From Eubacteriales Family XIII. Incertae Sedis bacterium (GTDB lineage Bacteria; Bacillota; Clostridia; Peptostreptococcales; Anaerovoracaceae), in assembly GCA_031264295.1 (NCBI GenBank), contig JAISED010000041.1:1-63063 (forward strand): a DNA stretch of 63,063 bases, in the 5' to 3' direction. The translations under genes and the position numbers were made by a program. Positions 44,897-55,508 of this stretch are shown in pieces. Under the pieces are notes generated by a model. It searched no databases. It was not told where the DNA came from and saw only the letters and a list, made by a program, of their open reading frames with translations. Numbering within the stretch: position 1 is the first letter of the stretch; every line of letters starts with the position of its first letter.

Positions 44897-46579
44897 CTAG
44901 ACTTCCATAAATATCGGCAAAATCACCGGATTCCTTCTGGTTTTAATGTAAATAAAATCTCTCAGTTCTTCGCGTATGGCGTTCTTCATTGCTCCCCAGT
45001 CACGAACCCCGTTCTCACGGCACTTATCCAATCTTTGCTCAACGGCGATCCTGGCGGATTCAATCAGATCCTCATTCTCACGGACATATACGAAGCCCCT
45101 TGAAATGATATCGGGACCTGAAACGATCTCTCCGCTGCTCTTCTCTATGGACGCGACCACGATTATAAGTCCCGATTCTGAAAGCAATCTGCGATCGCGC
45201 AGCACGATGTTGCCTACGTCGCCTACGCCGAGTCCGTCTACAAATACAGGCGCCGCCGGAACGATTTCCCTGGACATGTTTATCCGATTCTTGCTGAGAT
45301 TCAATACCTGACCATTCTCCAGTATGAATATATTGTCGCGCTTCATGCCTAAGCTTTCCGCTATCACCGCATGCTGATGAAGATGCCTGTATTCACCGTG
45401 AACCGGCATGAAATACTTGGGTTTTATCAGCGTGTGGATGAGCTTCAATTCTTCGGCGCAGGCGTGCCCTGAAACGTGGATGTCGGCGATGTCCGAATAT
45501 ATCACGTCAGCGCCCTGCTCGAAGAGACGATTCACTACATTCGACACAGTTCTTTCATTGCCGGGTATGGGTGTAGAAGACAGTATTACCATGTCTCCCT
45601 TTCTTATCTGCACCGCTTTGTGATCGTTATTCGCCATGCGGGACAGCGCCGACATGGGTTCGCCCTGACTGCCCGTGGTTATTATCACCAACTCTTTGTC
45701 TGGGATTTTTTTGATAGCGTTAATGTCTACCAGGATTTCAGCGGCCGGAATCTTGACATAACCCAGTTCTATCGCCAGATTCAGCACATTTATCATACTT
45801 CTGCCCGATACCGCAACCTTTCTCCCGAACATAACCGCTGTGTCTATGATCCTCTGCACGCGGTGTACGTTTGATGAAAACGAAGCTATGATGATGCGCG
45901 CCTCAGAACCCCTGAATATACTCTCAAGGGTCTCGCCAACCACTTTTTCCGATGCTGTATAACCCTTGCGCTCCGCATTGGTGCTGTCCGCCAGCATCAG
46001 CAGCACTCCTTCTCTTCCCAGCTGAGCCAGTCTTTGGAAGTCGATAGGTTCGCCGTCCACGGGCGTATAGTCGATCTTGAAGTCGCCTGTATGAAATATC
46101 TTACCTATAGGCGTATCTATGGACAGGCAGAGGGAATCAGCTATGGAATGCGTCGTCCTTATGGCCTCTATTTCGAAGGGGCCGAGCTTCACTACTTCGC
46201 CGGCGGATACCGTCTTCAGATTTCCCTTTATTCCATGTTCCTTCAGCTTATTCTCCACCAGACCCAAGGTCAGCCTTGTTCCGTAGACGGGAACACGGAT
46301 CTCCTTAAGCAAATAGGGGATCGCTCCTATGTGATCCTCGTGTCCGTGGGTTAGAAAGACGCCTCGGATCTTCTCGGCGTTCTTTATCAGGTACGAAAAA
46401 TCCGGCAGCACGATGTCTATACCGTACATCTCATCGTCGGGGAATGACATGCCGCAGTCAATGATTACCATATCATTCTTATACTCCAGAACGGTTATGT
46501 TCTTACCTATTTCGTTTAAACCGCCTAGAGGTATAAGCTTGAGCTGCCCATCCCCCTGTTTTCTCTCTCTTATTCTCAA
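44897..46579 (-). CDS. rnj: Ribonuclease J
   Basis: Metallo-beta-lactamase/beta-CASP ribonuclease of 560 aa, a main RNA decay enzyme of Bacillota. The zinc motif is THGHEDHIGAIPY, with LMLADSTNAERKGYT and the beta-CASP motifs (SSNVHRVQ, HVSGHA). The C-terminal domain (about 445-560) is present. The start is TTG with AAAGGA 9 nt upstream. It is 130 nt after leuS, a gap with a direct repeat (GCATTCGCCGTA at 46638 and 46698). Confidence 0.95.
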   Translation of the reverse strand: MRIRERKQGDGQLKLIPLGGLNEIGKNITVLEYKNDMVIIDCGMSFPDDEMYGIDIVLPDFSYLIKNAEKIRGVFLTHGHEDHIGAIPYLLKEIRVPVYGTRLTLGLVENKLKEHGIKGNLKTVSAGEVVKLGPFEIEAIRTTHSIADSLCLSIDTPIGKIFHTGDFKIDYTPVDGEPIDFQRLAQLGREGVLLMLADSTNAERKGYTASEKVVGETLESIFRGSEARIIIASFSSNVHRVQRIIDTAVMFGRKVAVSGRSMINVLNLAIELGYVKIPAAEILVDINAIKKIPDKELVIITTGSQGEPMSALSRMANNDHKAVQIRKGDMVILSSTPIPGNERTVSNVVNRLFEQGADVIYSDIADIHVSGHACAEELKLIHTLIKPKYFMPVHGEYRHLHQHAVIAESLGMKRDNIFILENGQVLNLSKNRINMSREIVPAAPVFVDGLGVGDVGNIVLRDRRLLSESGLIIVVASIEKSSGEIVSGPDIISRGFVYVRENEDLIESARIAVEQRLDKCRENGVRDWGAMKNAIREELRDFIYIKTRRNPVILPIFMEV

Positions 46580-46709
46580 ATCGTTTAATTCCTTTCCGAT
46601 ATTAGCGTGTTCTTTGTTGACACGCCGCGCGGCCTCAGCATTCGCCGTACCGCAAGCGAATCATCGCGTTCACTCGTATGCGTAATGGTGATTTTTCGCA
46701 TTCGCCGTA

Positions 46710-49184
46710 TTAAGCGCGAACCACAAAGTTCACCAGTTTACCCGGAACCGCTACATATCTCTCTACATTCTTTCCTTCAAGCAAGGCTTTCACTTTAGAA
46801 TCCGCCAGGGCGGCCTCAGTAAGTTTTTCACGATCAAGCCCGCTCTCAGCCAAAATTCTCTCTTTTACCTTGCCATTTATTTGAATTACTATCTCAGTCA
46901 TATCCATTACGAGGGCGGTTTCGTCAAAGGACGGCCAGCCGCACACGCATACGCTCTCTTCATGCCCTGCCATACGCCACATTTCTTCACATATATGCGG
47001 CGTGAAGGGCGAAAGCAATAGAATCATACTTTCAAGCGCTTTTTTTACTAATCCGTCCGAACGATCCGAACGTTCCTTATACTTGTACAGGGTATTTACC
47101 ATTTCCATTATCGCGCTTATGGCGGTATTGAAGGCGAACCTTGTACTGATATCGTTCGTCACCTTCTTTATCGCATAATTTATCATGTAATTCATTTCTT
47201 TGTCCGCATCCGTCGCGATTTTAAAGGCGCCCGGCGCGTTAACAGCCGCATCCGCAAGTTCCACCGCTAGGCGGTATACCCTGTTTAAGAACCTATAGCT
47301 GCCTTCAACGCCCGCGTCCGACCATTCAAGTTCTTTCTCCGGCGGCGACGCAAACATAATGAACAGCCGCGCCGTATCGGCGCCGTACTTTCTCAGTATC
47401 ACATCGGGTGGAACGACATTGCCTACGGATTTAGACATCTTGCGCCCTTCTTTAAGCACCATGCCCTGCGTAAGCAGATTAGTGAATGGTTCCTCAACCG
47501 GGCTATAACCTATATCATACAGGAATTTCGTGAAAAACCGCGCGTACATGAGGTGCAGTATCGCGTGCTCTACCCCGCCGATGTATTGATCTACCGCCAT
47601 CCAATACTTTGCCTTATCCTTGCTGAACGGCTCTTCCTCATTGTGAGCGTCACAATAACGCAGAAAATACCAAGATGAATCCAGGAAGGTGTCCATCGTA
47701 TCTGTCTCTCTTTTGGCCTCGCCTCCGCAAACCGGGCATTTCGCGGTTTCGAACGACTTGCTCGTCGTGAGCGGCGATTCGCCCTTCCCCGTGAATTCAA
47801 CATCTGTGGGCAGCAATATCGGCAGATTCTCTTCGCTTTCGGACACCCATCCGCATTTCTCACAGTACATCATAGGTATGGGCGTGCCCCAGTAACGCTG
47901 TCTTGATATCAGCCAGTCTCTGAGGCGGAAGTTCACCGATTTTTTCCCTATGCCCTCGGTTTCCATGAACTCGATGATTCTGCTCATTCCTTCTTTATTG
48001 TCGAGACCGCTGAATTTGCCTGAATTGATCATCTTTCCTTCGGATATAAACGCTTCCTTGAGGTTGTTTACATCAATATCAGGGTTTTCGGGATCTATTA
48101 CCGGAATGATGTCAATGCCGTATTTCACCGCGAAGTCGAAGTCCCTTTGGTCGTGGGCGGGCACAGCCATGATCGCTCCCGTGCCGTAATCCATCAATAC
48201 ATAATTCGCTATGTATATGGGTACTCTGACGCCGGAAAGCGGGTTGACGGCGTATTTCCCTGTGAACACCCCTTCCTTCTCCAACGTAGCCGAAGTCCTG
48301 TCGATATCTGAAAGGTATTGCAGCTTGCGTATGAACTCATCCACCGCGCCGCTGTATTCGGTATCCTTCACAAGCTCCGCCACGAGGGGATGCTCCGGTG
48401 CGAGCACCATGTAGGTAACGCCGAAAAGTGTGTCCGGTCTGGTCGTGAAGATCTTAAGCTGCTTATCACTGCCTTCAATGGGGAAATCCACTTCCGCGCC
48501 CGTACTCTTGCCTATCCAATTCTTCTGCATGAGTTTGACCTTTTCAGGCCAGCCTGGTAGTTTTTCAAGATCCGACAATAGGCGCTGGGCGTAGTCGGTT
48601 ATCTTCAGATACCATTGTTCCAGCTCCTTCTTACCGACGACGGAGCCGCAGCGTTCGCAAAGTCCGTCTACAACCTGCTCATTCGCGAGTACAGTTTCGC
48701 ATGAAGGACACCAATTGACGGGGTTCTTCTTTTTATACGCCAGACCGTTCTTGAAAAATTGAACGAAAATCCACTGCGTCCATTTATAATAATCAGGCTT
48801 GCATGTGGCGACCTCTCTGTCCCAGTCGTAGGCGACGCCCAAGCGTTTAAACTGTGTTTTCATCTCCTCCATGTTGTCATATGTCCACACGTAGGGATGT
48901 ATGCCGTTTTGGATGGCTGCATTTTCAGCCGGCAGGCCGAATGAGTCCCATCCCATCGGATGAAGCACGTTATACCCTCTCATCTTTAGATACCGCATCA
49001 TTACGTCGCCTATGGAATAGTTTCTTACGTGACCCATATGCAGCTTACCGGAAGGGTATGGGAACATTTCAAGCAAATAATATTTCTCAAGATTCGCTTT
49101 CTCCACGGTCTTAAACATCTCATTTTCCGCCCAAAACTCCTGCCATTTTTTTTCAATCTTCTCAAACTGATAACGATCAGACAT
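46710..49184 (-). CDS. leuS: Leucyl-tRNA synthetase
   Basis: Class I synthetase of 824 aa. The HIGH motif is [15 protein letters not shown] and KMSKS is [10 protein letters not shown]. The CP1 editing domain is full ([34 protein letters not shown]). A zinc-ribbon ([17 protein letters not shown]) is also present. ATG at 49184 has GGAGG 9 nt upstream; a start 16 codons earlier would overlap rsfS. No T-box leader is seen. Two tRNA-Leu genes lie 13 kb away. Confidence 0.97.
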   Translation of the reverse strand: MSDRYQFEKIEKKWQEFWAENEMFKTVEKANLEKYYLLEMFPYPSGKLHMGHVRNYSIGDVMMRYLKMRGYNVLHPMGWDSFGLPAENAAIQNGIHPYVWTYDNMEEMKTQFKRLGVAYDWDREVATCKPDYYKWTQWIFVQFFKNGLAYKKKNPVNWCPSCETVLANEQVVDGLCERCGSVVGKKELEQWYLKITDYAQRLLSDLEKLPGWPEKVKLMQKNWIGKSTGAEVDFPIEGSDKQLKIFTTRPDTLFGVTYMVLAPEHPLVAELVKDTEYSGAVDEFIRKLQYLSDIDRTSATLEKEGVFTGKYAVNPLSGVRVPIYIANYVLMDYGTGAIMAVPAHDQRDFDFAVKYGIDIIPVIDPENPDIDVNNLKEAFISEGKMINSGKFSGLDNKEGMSRIIEFMETEGIGKKSVNFRLRDWLISRQRYWGTPIPMMYCEKCGWVSESEENLPILLPTDVEFTGKGESPLTTSKSFETAKCPVCGGEAKRETDTMDTFLDSSWYFLRYCDAHNEEEPFSKDKAKYWMAVDQYIGGVEHAILHLMYARFFTKFLYDIGYSPVEEPFTNLLTQGMVLKEGRKMSKSVGNVVPPDVILRKYGADTARLFIMFASPPEKELEWSDAGVEGSYRFLNRVYRLAVELADAAVNAPGAFKIATDADKEMNYMINYAIKKVTNDISTRFAFNTAISAIMEMVNTLYKYKERSDRSDGLVKKALESMILLLSPFTPHICEEMWRMAGHEESVCVCGWPSFDETALVMDMTEIVIQINGKVKERILAESGLDREKLTEAALADSKVKALLEGKNVERYVAVPGKLVNFVVRA

Positions 49185-49215
49185 CGCGCCTCGCCTCCAT
49201 TCTTCTGCAGATAAA

Positions 49216-49566
49216 CTATTCGTTGATCTCAATGATCTCGCCGTCTCCCCATATACGTTCTATATTGTATACGCCTCTCTGTTCTTTTGTGAAAATATTA
49301 ACGATTATGTCTCCGTAATCCATTAAAACCCAGCCCGAATCGGCCTTCCCCTCTATGTGTTTCGGTACTATGCCCTTTTCGGCAAGCTTCGAATCAACAT
49401 CGTCGACCAGACTCGCCGCCTGGCGTTCACTATTACCTGAAGCAATCACGAAATAATCAGCAAACGACGATTTTTCCGCGATATCGATCACCATGACGTC
49501 AATCCCTTTTTTGTTGAAAATTATATTAGCTATCTCGACAGCCAAATCCTTATTACTCTGCAACAT
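49216..49566 (-). CDS. rsfS: Ribosomal silencing factor RsfS
   Basis: RsfS/YbeB of 116 aa ([34 protein letters not shown]), which binds L14 and blocks subunit joining under starvation. ATG at 49566 has AAGGAG 10 nt upstream; the longer reading frame upstream is made of tandem repeat DNA and is unlikely to be translated. The order nadD-yqeK-rsfS is standard. Confidence 0.94.
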   Translation of the reverse strand: MLQSNKDLAVEIANIIFNKKGIDVMVIDIAEKSSFADYFVIASGNSERQAASLVDDVDSKLAEKGIVPKHIEGKADSGWVLMDYGDIIVNIFTKEQRGVYNIERIWGDGEIIEINE

Positions 49567-49583
49567 CAAACCATTGCTCCTTC

Positions 49584-49715
49584 CCTGCGCCCGCATCTTA
49601 ACGAACCCCGCGCGCCTGCGCCCGCACCTTCGCGGACTCTGCATGCTTACCTTCGCCTACATCTTAACGAACCCCGCATACTTACCTTCGCCTGCATCTT
49701 AGCAGACTACGCGCC
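49584..49715. repeat. Tandem repeat upstream of rsfS, 4 degenerate units
   Basis: The core CGCCYRCAYCTT recurs at 49588, 49619, 49654 and 49690 (period 31-36 bp), often followed by AACGAACCCCGC. It fills the 165-bp gap between yqeK and rsfS. There are no constant-length unique spacers, so it is not CRISPR. Confidence 0.8.
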
Positions 49716-49731
49716 GCTTCCCTGCATGCCT

Positions 49732-50433
49732 TCACTTATTCTCCGATATGAACTGTTCCAGCGCCTTCAGTGTGTCCTCATCGAGTTCTTGACCCGATTT
49801 CTCTACATAACGAATCGTGTTTCTTAAGGCGAATATACATGCCTCGTCCAAATCTTTAACCGCAACCGCTCTGAGTCCGCCGGCATTAGGATAGACCCTG
49901 CCGGGTTCAGCAGAATCCGCCACATAGACGATCTTCTCAAGAAGCGACATCCCAGACCGTCCTGTCGTATGAAATCTTACGGCGTTTAATAGGTCGTCAT
50001 CGTCTATGCCACGCTCTGTTTCCATATAGGCGGCGGCGATTTTACCGTGAGAAATATTCGCTCTGCCTTTAAGCCGCGTCTCAAGGCCGTACTTGTCGAT
50101 AAGCGCATCAAGTTCGTCCCCTCCCGCGCCTCTGAAATAGTCGTGATACAAGGCGGCGGCGACGGCCTTACGCGTGTCCGCTCCATACCTGCGCGCAAGA
50201 ACATAGGCAGTGACAGCGACACCCTCCACATGTTTAAACCGTTCCGCGTCCAGCCTCCGGCGCATTTCGCGGAACAGATCTGCAAGACCGCACAAACCCG
50301 CTATGTCTTGCGCTTTTTCCGCAGATAAACCCATGCTCTCCGCAGGCTCCGCGCCCGCTGCGCCGTCGACCCCCCCGACACCGTCGAAGCTCGTTTGTGT
50401 TTCCGCGGTCTTATCTGTAAAGTCCGTTTTCAT
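49732..50433 (-). CDS. yqeK: YqeK-family HD hydrolase (Ap4A)
   Basis: HD-domain phosphohydrolase; YqeK proteins cleave diadenosine tetraphosphate. Motifs are FKHVEGVAVTAYVLA, ALYHDYFRG and ISHGKIAAAYM. The full frame is 233 aa, with an N-terminal Gly/Ala-rich extension of about 33 residues. It overlaps nadD by 23 nt without a clear ribosome binding site. The natural start may instead be ATG at 50334 (200 aa, closer to family length). Follows nadD as usual. Confidence 0.88.
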   Translation of the reverse strand: MKTDFTDKTAETQTSFDGVGGVDGAAGAEPAESMGLSAEKAQDIAGLCGLADLFREMRRRLDAERFKHVEGVAVTAYVLARRYGADTRKAVAAALYHDYFRGAGGDELDALIDKYGLETRLKGRANISHGKIAAAYMETERGIDDDDLLNAVRFHTTGRSGMSLLEKIVYVADSAEPGRVYPNAGGLRAVAVKDLDEACIFALRNTIRYVEKSGQELDEDTLKALEQFISENK

Positions 50434-51019
50434 TTATATATTTTACCACAGCATCCGGAATGCGTCCCTCCGAAAGCTTGTTTTTTTTCAATTCTTCTCG
50501 TATTTTTGTAGATGATATATCCGCCCGTTCATTGCCGAGCCGCATTATATCGGCGCCAAAGCGCCTGCGCAACAGTTCTGCGCACCTATCCGTCGTCTCA
50601 TCATCGCTGCCCGGTCTTGACGCTACAATAAATGAAAATTCTTGAAGCAATTCTTCTGATTTATACCATTTTTCAAGCATCATAAACATATCCGAACCCA
50701 TGATGAATGACAATACGCTTCCTTTTGGGTATTTCTCGCGTATGACGCGGAGTGAATTTATCGTATAAGAGACCTCTTTCATCCTCAACTCAATGTCTGT
50801 AACCGACATATCCGCCTCGTCCTTCAAGGCGAGTTCCAACATGGCGAGCCTATGCTCGCCCGCCGTCATCTGTGAATCGATCTTGAACGGCTGAATGAAG
50901 ACGGGCATAAACAGCAGATGATCCAGTCTAGCCTCAGCAAGCGCCGCTCTTGCGATCAAGAGATGCCCATTATGTACAGGGTCAAAGCTTCCGCCGAAGA
51001 CGCCGATTCTCAACATCAC
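50411..51019 (-). CDS. nadD: Nicotinate-nucleotide adenylyltransferase
   Basis: NaMN adenylyltransferase of NAD synthesis, 202 aa. The nucleotidyl-transfer motif is GVFGGSFDPVHNGHL and the C-terminal motif is ISSTKIREEL. It overlaps aspS by 4 nt (ATGA) and yqeK by 23 nt. Confidence 0.95.
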   Translation of the reverse strand: MMLRIGVFGGSFDPVHNGHLLIARAALAEARLDHLLFMPVFIQPFKIDSQMTAGEHRLAMLELALKDEADMSVTDIELRMKEVSYTINSLRVIREKYPKGSVLSFIMGSDMFMMLEKWYKSEELLQEFSFIVASRPGSDDETTDRCAELLRRRFGADIMRLGNERADISSTKIREELKKNKLSEGRIPDAVVKYINENGLYR

Positions 51020-52800
51020 TTACCGCCGTCCGAGTTCGCGGTCACATCAATCCCCAATTCTTTAAGTTGCTCATCCGGCGCTTCCGCAGGCGCCCCGCTG
51101 ACAGGGCATACCGCCATCTGATTCTTTGGAAACGCTATAACCTCCCGTATGCTCTGCTCTCCCAAAAGAAGCATTACAAGCCTGTCCATGCCATATGCGA
51201 GACCTCCGTGGGGAGGAACTCCATATTTGAACGCTTCCAGAAGAAAACCGAACTTGTTTTCGGCGTCCTCCTGCGTTAGCCCGATGGCTTCAAACATCTT
51301 TGCCTGCAGCTCCCTGTCATGTATCCTGATACTGCCGCCGCCGAGTTCCACGCCGTTCAGTACGATGTCATACGCCTTAGCTCTCACCTTGTCCGGCGCA
51401 GTGTCGAGCAGCCCTATATCATCCGGTTCTGGAGCAGTAAAGGGATGATGCATGGCCGTATATCTGCCTTCTTCCTCATTGTATTCAAACAGAGGAAAAC
51501 CGACGACCCACAGCAAGTTGTACTGCTTATCGTCCAAAAGTCCCAGTCTCCCCGCGATCTCACGCCTTAGAAACCCGAGGCTGTCAAATACGACATTACT
51601 CTTGTCCGCTACAATGAAGATAACATCTCCCGGTTTACCGTAAAACTTTTCTGTCAAACCCTTCATCTCGGCATCTGTAAAGAACTTTCCGAATGATGAG
51701 CTAAGGCCGTCTTCGCCTATTTTAATCCAAGCCAATCCCTTGGCGCCGTATGACTTCAGCATCTCTTGAAGTTTATCGATCTCTTTGCGGCTAAAGCGCT
51801 CTGCACCGCCGTCGATCTTTATTCCGCGAACATCGCCGCCCGAAGCGACAGCATCTGAAAACACCTTAAACGAACAATCCCTCACTTCATCATTTAAGCG
51901 TACCAGCTCAAATCCAAACCTCGTGTCGGGTTTATCGCTGCCGAAGCGCTCCATAGCTTCACTGTAGCTGTACCTTGGAAACGGCGTCACGATGTCGATC
52001 CCCATCACCTCACTGAATACGCGCTTTAAATAAGCCTCTTGCACGCTTATTACATCGTCAACATCCACAAAGGACATCTCAAGATCGATCTGGGTAAATT
52101 CCGGCTGTCTGTCCGCGCGCAGGTCTTCATCTCTGAAGCACTTGACAATCTGAATATAGCGATCCGTACCGCCCGCCATCAGGAGCTGCTTATACATCTG
52201 AGGCGATTGAGGCAAGGCGTAAAAACCTCCCGGATTAACACGGCTGGGTACAAGATAGTCCCTCGCCCCTTCCGGAGTCGGCTTTACAAGCATGGGCGTC
52301 TCCACCTCAGTAAAACCCTGTTCAGAGAAATAATCCCTTGTGACCTTCGCAACAGCATGACGAAAGCTGAGATTACGCTGCATCTTATGCTTGCGAAGAT
52401 CTAAATATCTGTATTTCAGCCGCAGGTTTTCATCGACATTGTCGTCGTCCTTTATGTAAATCGGCGGCGTATCAGCCTCGGAGTAGACTGTCATTTCGCT
52501 TACCAAGACCTCCACATCCCCCGTCGCCATATATTCGTTTTTAGCTGTACGTTCGCGAACGACACCTTTGGCGCCTATGACATATTCACTTCTGAGTTTG
52601 TCCGCGGATTCAAAAAGCTCTTTAGGCACGGAATCGTCGAAAATAAGCTGTATTATCCCCGTTTTATCTCTCAGATCACAAAAGATGATCCCTCCCAGAT
52701 TCCGGCTTTTCTGAACCCATCCGTTTAGGACTACGCTCTCCCCTGCATTCATACCTCGCAGTTCGCCGCACATATGTGTTCTCTTATATAGTTCTCCCAT
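51016..52800 (-). CDS. aspS: Aspartyl-tRNA synthetase (bacterial type)
   Basis: Class II synthetase of 594 aa. The N-terminal OB anticodon domain (GWVQKSRNLGGIIFCDLRD), motif 2 (FRDEDLRADRQPEFTQID), the GAD insertion (about 285-400) and motif 3 (GLAYGMDRLVMLL) are all present. Whether it charges only Asp or also Asn tRNA cannot be told here; no gatCAB is in the window. Overlaps hisS by 17 nt. Confidence 0.97.
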   Translation of the reverse strand: MGELYKRTHMCGELRGMNAGESVVLNGWVQKSRNLGGIIFCDLRDKTGIIQLIFDDSVPKELFESADKLRSEYVIGAKGVVRERTAKNEYMATGDVEVLVSEMTVYSEADTPPIYIKDDDNVDENLRLKYRYLDLRKHKMQRNLSFRHAVAKVTRDYFSEQGFTEVETPMLVKPTPEGARDYLVPSRVNPGGFYALPQSPQMYKQLLMAGGTDRYIQIVKCFRDEDLRADRQPEFTQIDLEMSFVDVDDVISVQEAYLKRVFSEVMGIDIVTPFPRYSYSEAMERFGSDKPDTRFGFELVRLNDEVRDCSFKVFSDAVASGGDVRGIKIDGGAERFSRKEIDKLQEMLKSYGAKGLAWIKIGEDGLSSSFGKFFTDAEMKGLTEKFYGKPGDVIFIVADKSNVVFDSLGFLRREIAGRLGLLDDKQYNLLWVVGFPLFEYNEEEGRYTAMHHPFTAPEPDDIGLLDTAPDKVRAKAYDIVLNGVELGGGSIRIHDRELQAKMFEAIGLTQEDAENKFGFLLEAFKYGVPPHGGLAYGMDRLVMLLLGEQSIREVIAFPKNQMAVCPVSGAPAEAPDEQLKELGIDVTANSDGGK

Positions 52801-54058
52801 TTATTCCGCCTCTTATTTCTTCTTCAACATCATGCATACCGACGAGGCGCTGTTCCCCGCTGGTCATATCCTTAAGTGAAACCTTATTGAGCCTCAGCTC
52901 ATCCTCGCCTATTATAAGGGTGTATCTCGCACCGGCGCGATCCGCCTGCTTAAGCTGCCCCTTCATATTTCTGTCCATACCGTCCATTTCGGCGTGCATT
53001 CCCGCCTTGCGCAGGCGCTTTAAAAGGGCTATGCCCGCAGTCTTACAGCCCGTGCCCGCGCAAACGATAAAGGCGTCGGCGCCGGCGGGCGCCGGTATTT
53101 TAAAACCTTCCGCTTCCGCCACCATCAAGAGACGTTCGATTCCCAGTCCGAATCCCACACCGGGCGCAGGCGGTCCTCCAAGCTCGCAGATGAGATTGTC
53201 ATACCTGCCTCCCCCGCACACCGTACCTTGTGCTCCTATATTGCCGGAAACGAACTCGAAGGCCGTCTTTGTGTAATAATCCAATCCTCTGACAATACCC
53301 GCGTCCACAACATAATCTATCTCAAATGCGTTCAGATATTCCTTCAAGGTTTCAAAAGCGCCGCTGCAGGATTCACACAGGTGATCGAGCATCATGGGCG
53401 CGCCCTTTACAAGCTCCTGACACACGGGTGATTTGCAGTCTAAAATACGCATAGGATTCCTGTCAAAACGCCCGCGGCATGTATCACAAAGCTCGTCGTA
53501 CTTAGGGCGCAGGAAATCCTTAAGCAGTTCCCGGTAATTCGGACGGCAGTCCGGACAACCTATGCTGTTTATGTGCAGTTCGACGTTTCTTATACCCAAT
53601 TCCGCCAGAAAATCCGCTCCAAGCGAAATAACCTCAGCGTCTGTAATCATATCGGATGAACCGAAGACCTCGACACCGAACTGGTGAAACTCCCGCAAAC
53701 GCCCTGACTGTGGCTTTTCATATCTGAAACAGGGAATTTCATAATAGTATTTCGACGGCTGCACTCCGGCGTAGAGCTTATTCTCCACAAATGCCCGCAC
53801 CACAGACGCTGTGCCCTCTGGACGCAATGTGAGGCTTCTTCCCGCATAGTCGTCAAAGGTATACATCTGCTTCTCCACGATATCCGTGGTATCGCCGACT
53901 CCCCTGGCAAACAGTTCTGTATGTTCAAATACAGGAGTTCTTATCTCCTGAAAACCGTATTTGCGGCAGATTTCATCAAAAACCCCCTCTACAAAATTCC
54001 ATTTATATGTCTGAGCCGGCAATATATCCTTTGTGCCCTTAGGCGCTTTTGTCAGCAT
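52784..54058 (-). CDS. hisS: Histidyl-tRNA synthetase
   Basis: Class II synthetase of 424 aa. Motif 2 (CFRYEKPQSGRLREFHQFG), the histidine-binding loop (GLDYYTKTAFEFV) and motif 3 (GFGLGIERL) are clear, with the C-terminal anticodon domain. The hisS-aspS pair is standard in Bacillota. Ends 34 nt after hemZ; no T-box leader is seen. Confidence 0.97.
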   Translation of the reverse strand: MLTKAPKGTKDILPAQTYKWNFVEGVFDEICRKYGFQEIRTPVFEHTELFARGVGDTTDIVEKQMYTFDDYAGRSLTLRPEGTASVVRAFVENKLYAGVQPSKYYYEIPCFRYEKPQSGRLREFHQFGVEVFGSSDMITDAEVISLGADFLAELGIRNVELHINSIGCPDCRPNYRELLKDFLRPKYDELCDTCRGRFDRNPMRILDCKSPVCQELVKGAPMMLDHLCESCSGAFETLKEYLNAFEIDYVVDAGIVRGLDYYTKTAFEFVSGNIGAQGTVCGGGRYDNLICELGGPPAPGVGFGLGIERLLMVAEAEGFKIPAPAGADAFIVCAGTGCKTAGIALLKRLRKAGMHAEMDGMDRNMKGQLKQADRAGARYTLIIGEDELRLNKVSLKDMTSGEQRLVGMHDVEEEIRGGINGRTI

Positions 54059-54092
54059 TTATACTCCTTTCGTACTTCCTCAATGTTTTCTG

Positions 54093-55508
54093 TCATCCTT
54101 GCACGGATGGGGTAAACAAAAGTCTTTTCTTCCGTTCGAGCATATCTTGAATCCTCTGGATATATATCTCATAATTGGAAACATTGAACACTCTCTCCAG
54201 GCGATTCTCCTCCGGAAAGTACGCCTTTGATGAAGCGCCTGCGCCGAGAGCGATGATCGTCTGGTTTTCCTCCATTATGCGGATATTATAGAGGCAAAAC
54301 CGCCCATCCTTCGCATAGCCTGTGTTTTCGAGATTCCCGGCCGTCTGCTTCTGCCTGTACAAGTAATACGGCTCATATCCGGCTTTGTCCAGTTCCCGGC
54401 CTGCCGTTTCCAACATCAACGCGGCGTCGCCCGCCCTGTTATAGTTGTACTCCGCGTCGTTCTCCTTCAATCTGGCGGCGCGTTTCACCGCCAATGTGTG
54501 AATCGTTATGTTGTCCGCTCCGAGCTCGATTATCTCGCCGAGCGAGCGTTCAAAGCCTGTGGCGTCCTCTCCCGGCAGTCCCGCTATCAGATCGGTATTG
54601 ATCACAGGTATTCCGGCCTGTCTTGCGATCCGAAATGCCTGAACCACATCCCCGGCGCTGTGATCCCTGCCGATGGCTGCAAGGGTTTCTTCATTCATCG
54701 ACTGCGGATTGATGCTGATCCGCTTGACGCCTCGGCGTTTCATAGAATCAAGCTTCCCGTCCGTCAATGTGTCGGGTCTCCCCGCCTCAACAGTAAACTC
54801 ACTTAAGCCCTCCGTTTTAAAGCATGTGTTCACAAGTTCGAGCAATGCGTCGAGATCCTGTTCGCAGAGCGTCGTCGGCGTTCCTCCGCCTATATAAATA
54901 GTCTCCGCGAACAATCCCTTTTTCTCCATCTCAGTGCTGACAAAGAGTATTTCCTTGTTCAAAGCCTCAAGATAAGCCTCTATCTCACTGTATGGAGACT
55001 GATTCGACGGAAATGAGCAATATTCACACCGCGTCGGACAAAACGGAATGCCGATATACAGACCTACGCTCCCTTGCGGGGGAGGCGCCGTATGTTCGCG
55101 CTGAAAACCGCAGACGCGCGAAACCAGTTCGATCTTCTTATCCGAGAGGTAGTAAGCGTCTTTCATCAGCGCAAGCGCGGCGTCCCTGCCTTTAGCCGCG
55201 GCAAGCTCGCCGAACAGCTTTACAGGCCTTACGCCCGTGAGTATACCCCATTCCGGCTTCCTCTCGGCAAGCCCGCAGGCGCTTACAAGATAATCGAATA
55301 AAAATCGCTTAACCGCATTCTTGTCACCGCCGCTAAGAAGGGCTTCCGGCGGCGAAACGCCTGTTCCGCCATCAGAAACGCGAAACTCCGATGGACGGAG
55401 AAACATCTTGATCAACTCAATATACTCGTTCGGATTCTTAACGCCTTCAAAGTTGAATTCCAGCATCTGTTCCGCCGCCTGCGCCATATCCGTTCGTCCT
55501 ATCTCCAC
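54093..55508 (-). CDS. hemZ: HemZ-like radical SAM coproporphyrinogen dehydrogenase
   Basis: Radical SAM protein of 471 aa of the HemN/HemZ family. The 4Fe-4S motif is FCPTRCEYCSF (CxxxCxxC) at about 171-181, preceded by a HemZ-type N-terminal domain. GGGTPTTL binds SAM. Oxygen-independent coproporphyrinogen oxidation is the family assignment, though several HemN relatives do other chemistry and no other haem genes are in the window. Its start overlaps the MBL gene by 10 nt. Confidence 0.9.
   Translation of the reverse strand: MEIGRTDMAQAAEQMLEFNFEGVKNPNEYIELIKMFLRPSEFRVSDGGTGVSPPEALLSGGDKNAVKRFLFDYLVSACGLAERKPEWGILTGVRPVKLFGELAAAKGRDAALALMKDAYYLSDKKIELVSRVCGFQREHTAPPPQGSVGLYIGIPFCPTRCEYCSFPSNQSPYSEIEAYLEALNKEILFVSTEMEKKGLFAETIYIGGGTPTTLCEQDLDALLELVNTCFKTEGLSEFTVEAGRPDTLTDGKLDSMKRRGVKRISINPQSMNEETLAAIGRDHSAGDVVQAFRIARQAGIPVINTDLIAGLPGEDATGFERSLGEIIELGADNITIHTLAVKRAARLKENDAEYNYNRAGDAALMLETAGRELDKAGYEPYYLYRQKQTAGNLENTGYAKDGRFCLYNIRIMEENQTIIALGAGASSKAYFPEENRLERVFNVSNYEIYIQRIQDMLERKKRLLFTPSVQG

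Noticed and set aside
49185-49215. T-box riboswitches before leuS, hisS, aspS or glyS
   Set aside because: Gaps are too short or overlapping, and no T-box sequence (TGGNACC type) with antiterminator was seen.
49584-49715. CRISPR-like appearance of regularly spaced repeats
   Set aside because: Units are degenerate and contiguous with no unique spacers, and no cas genes are present; the same holds at 36338-36420.
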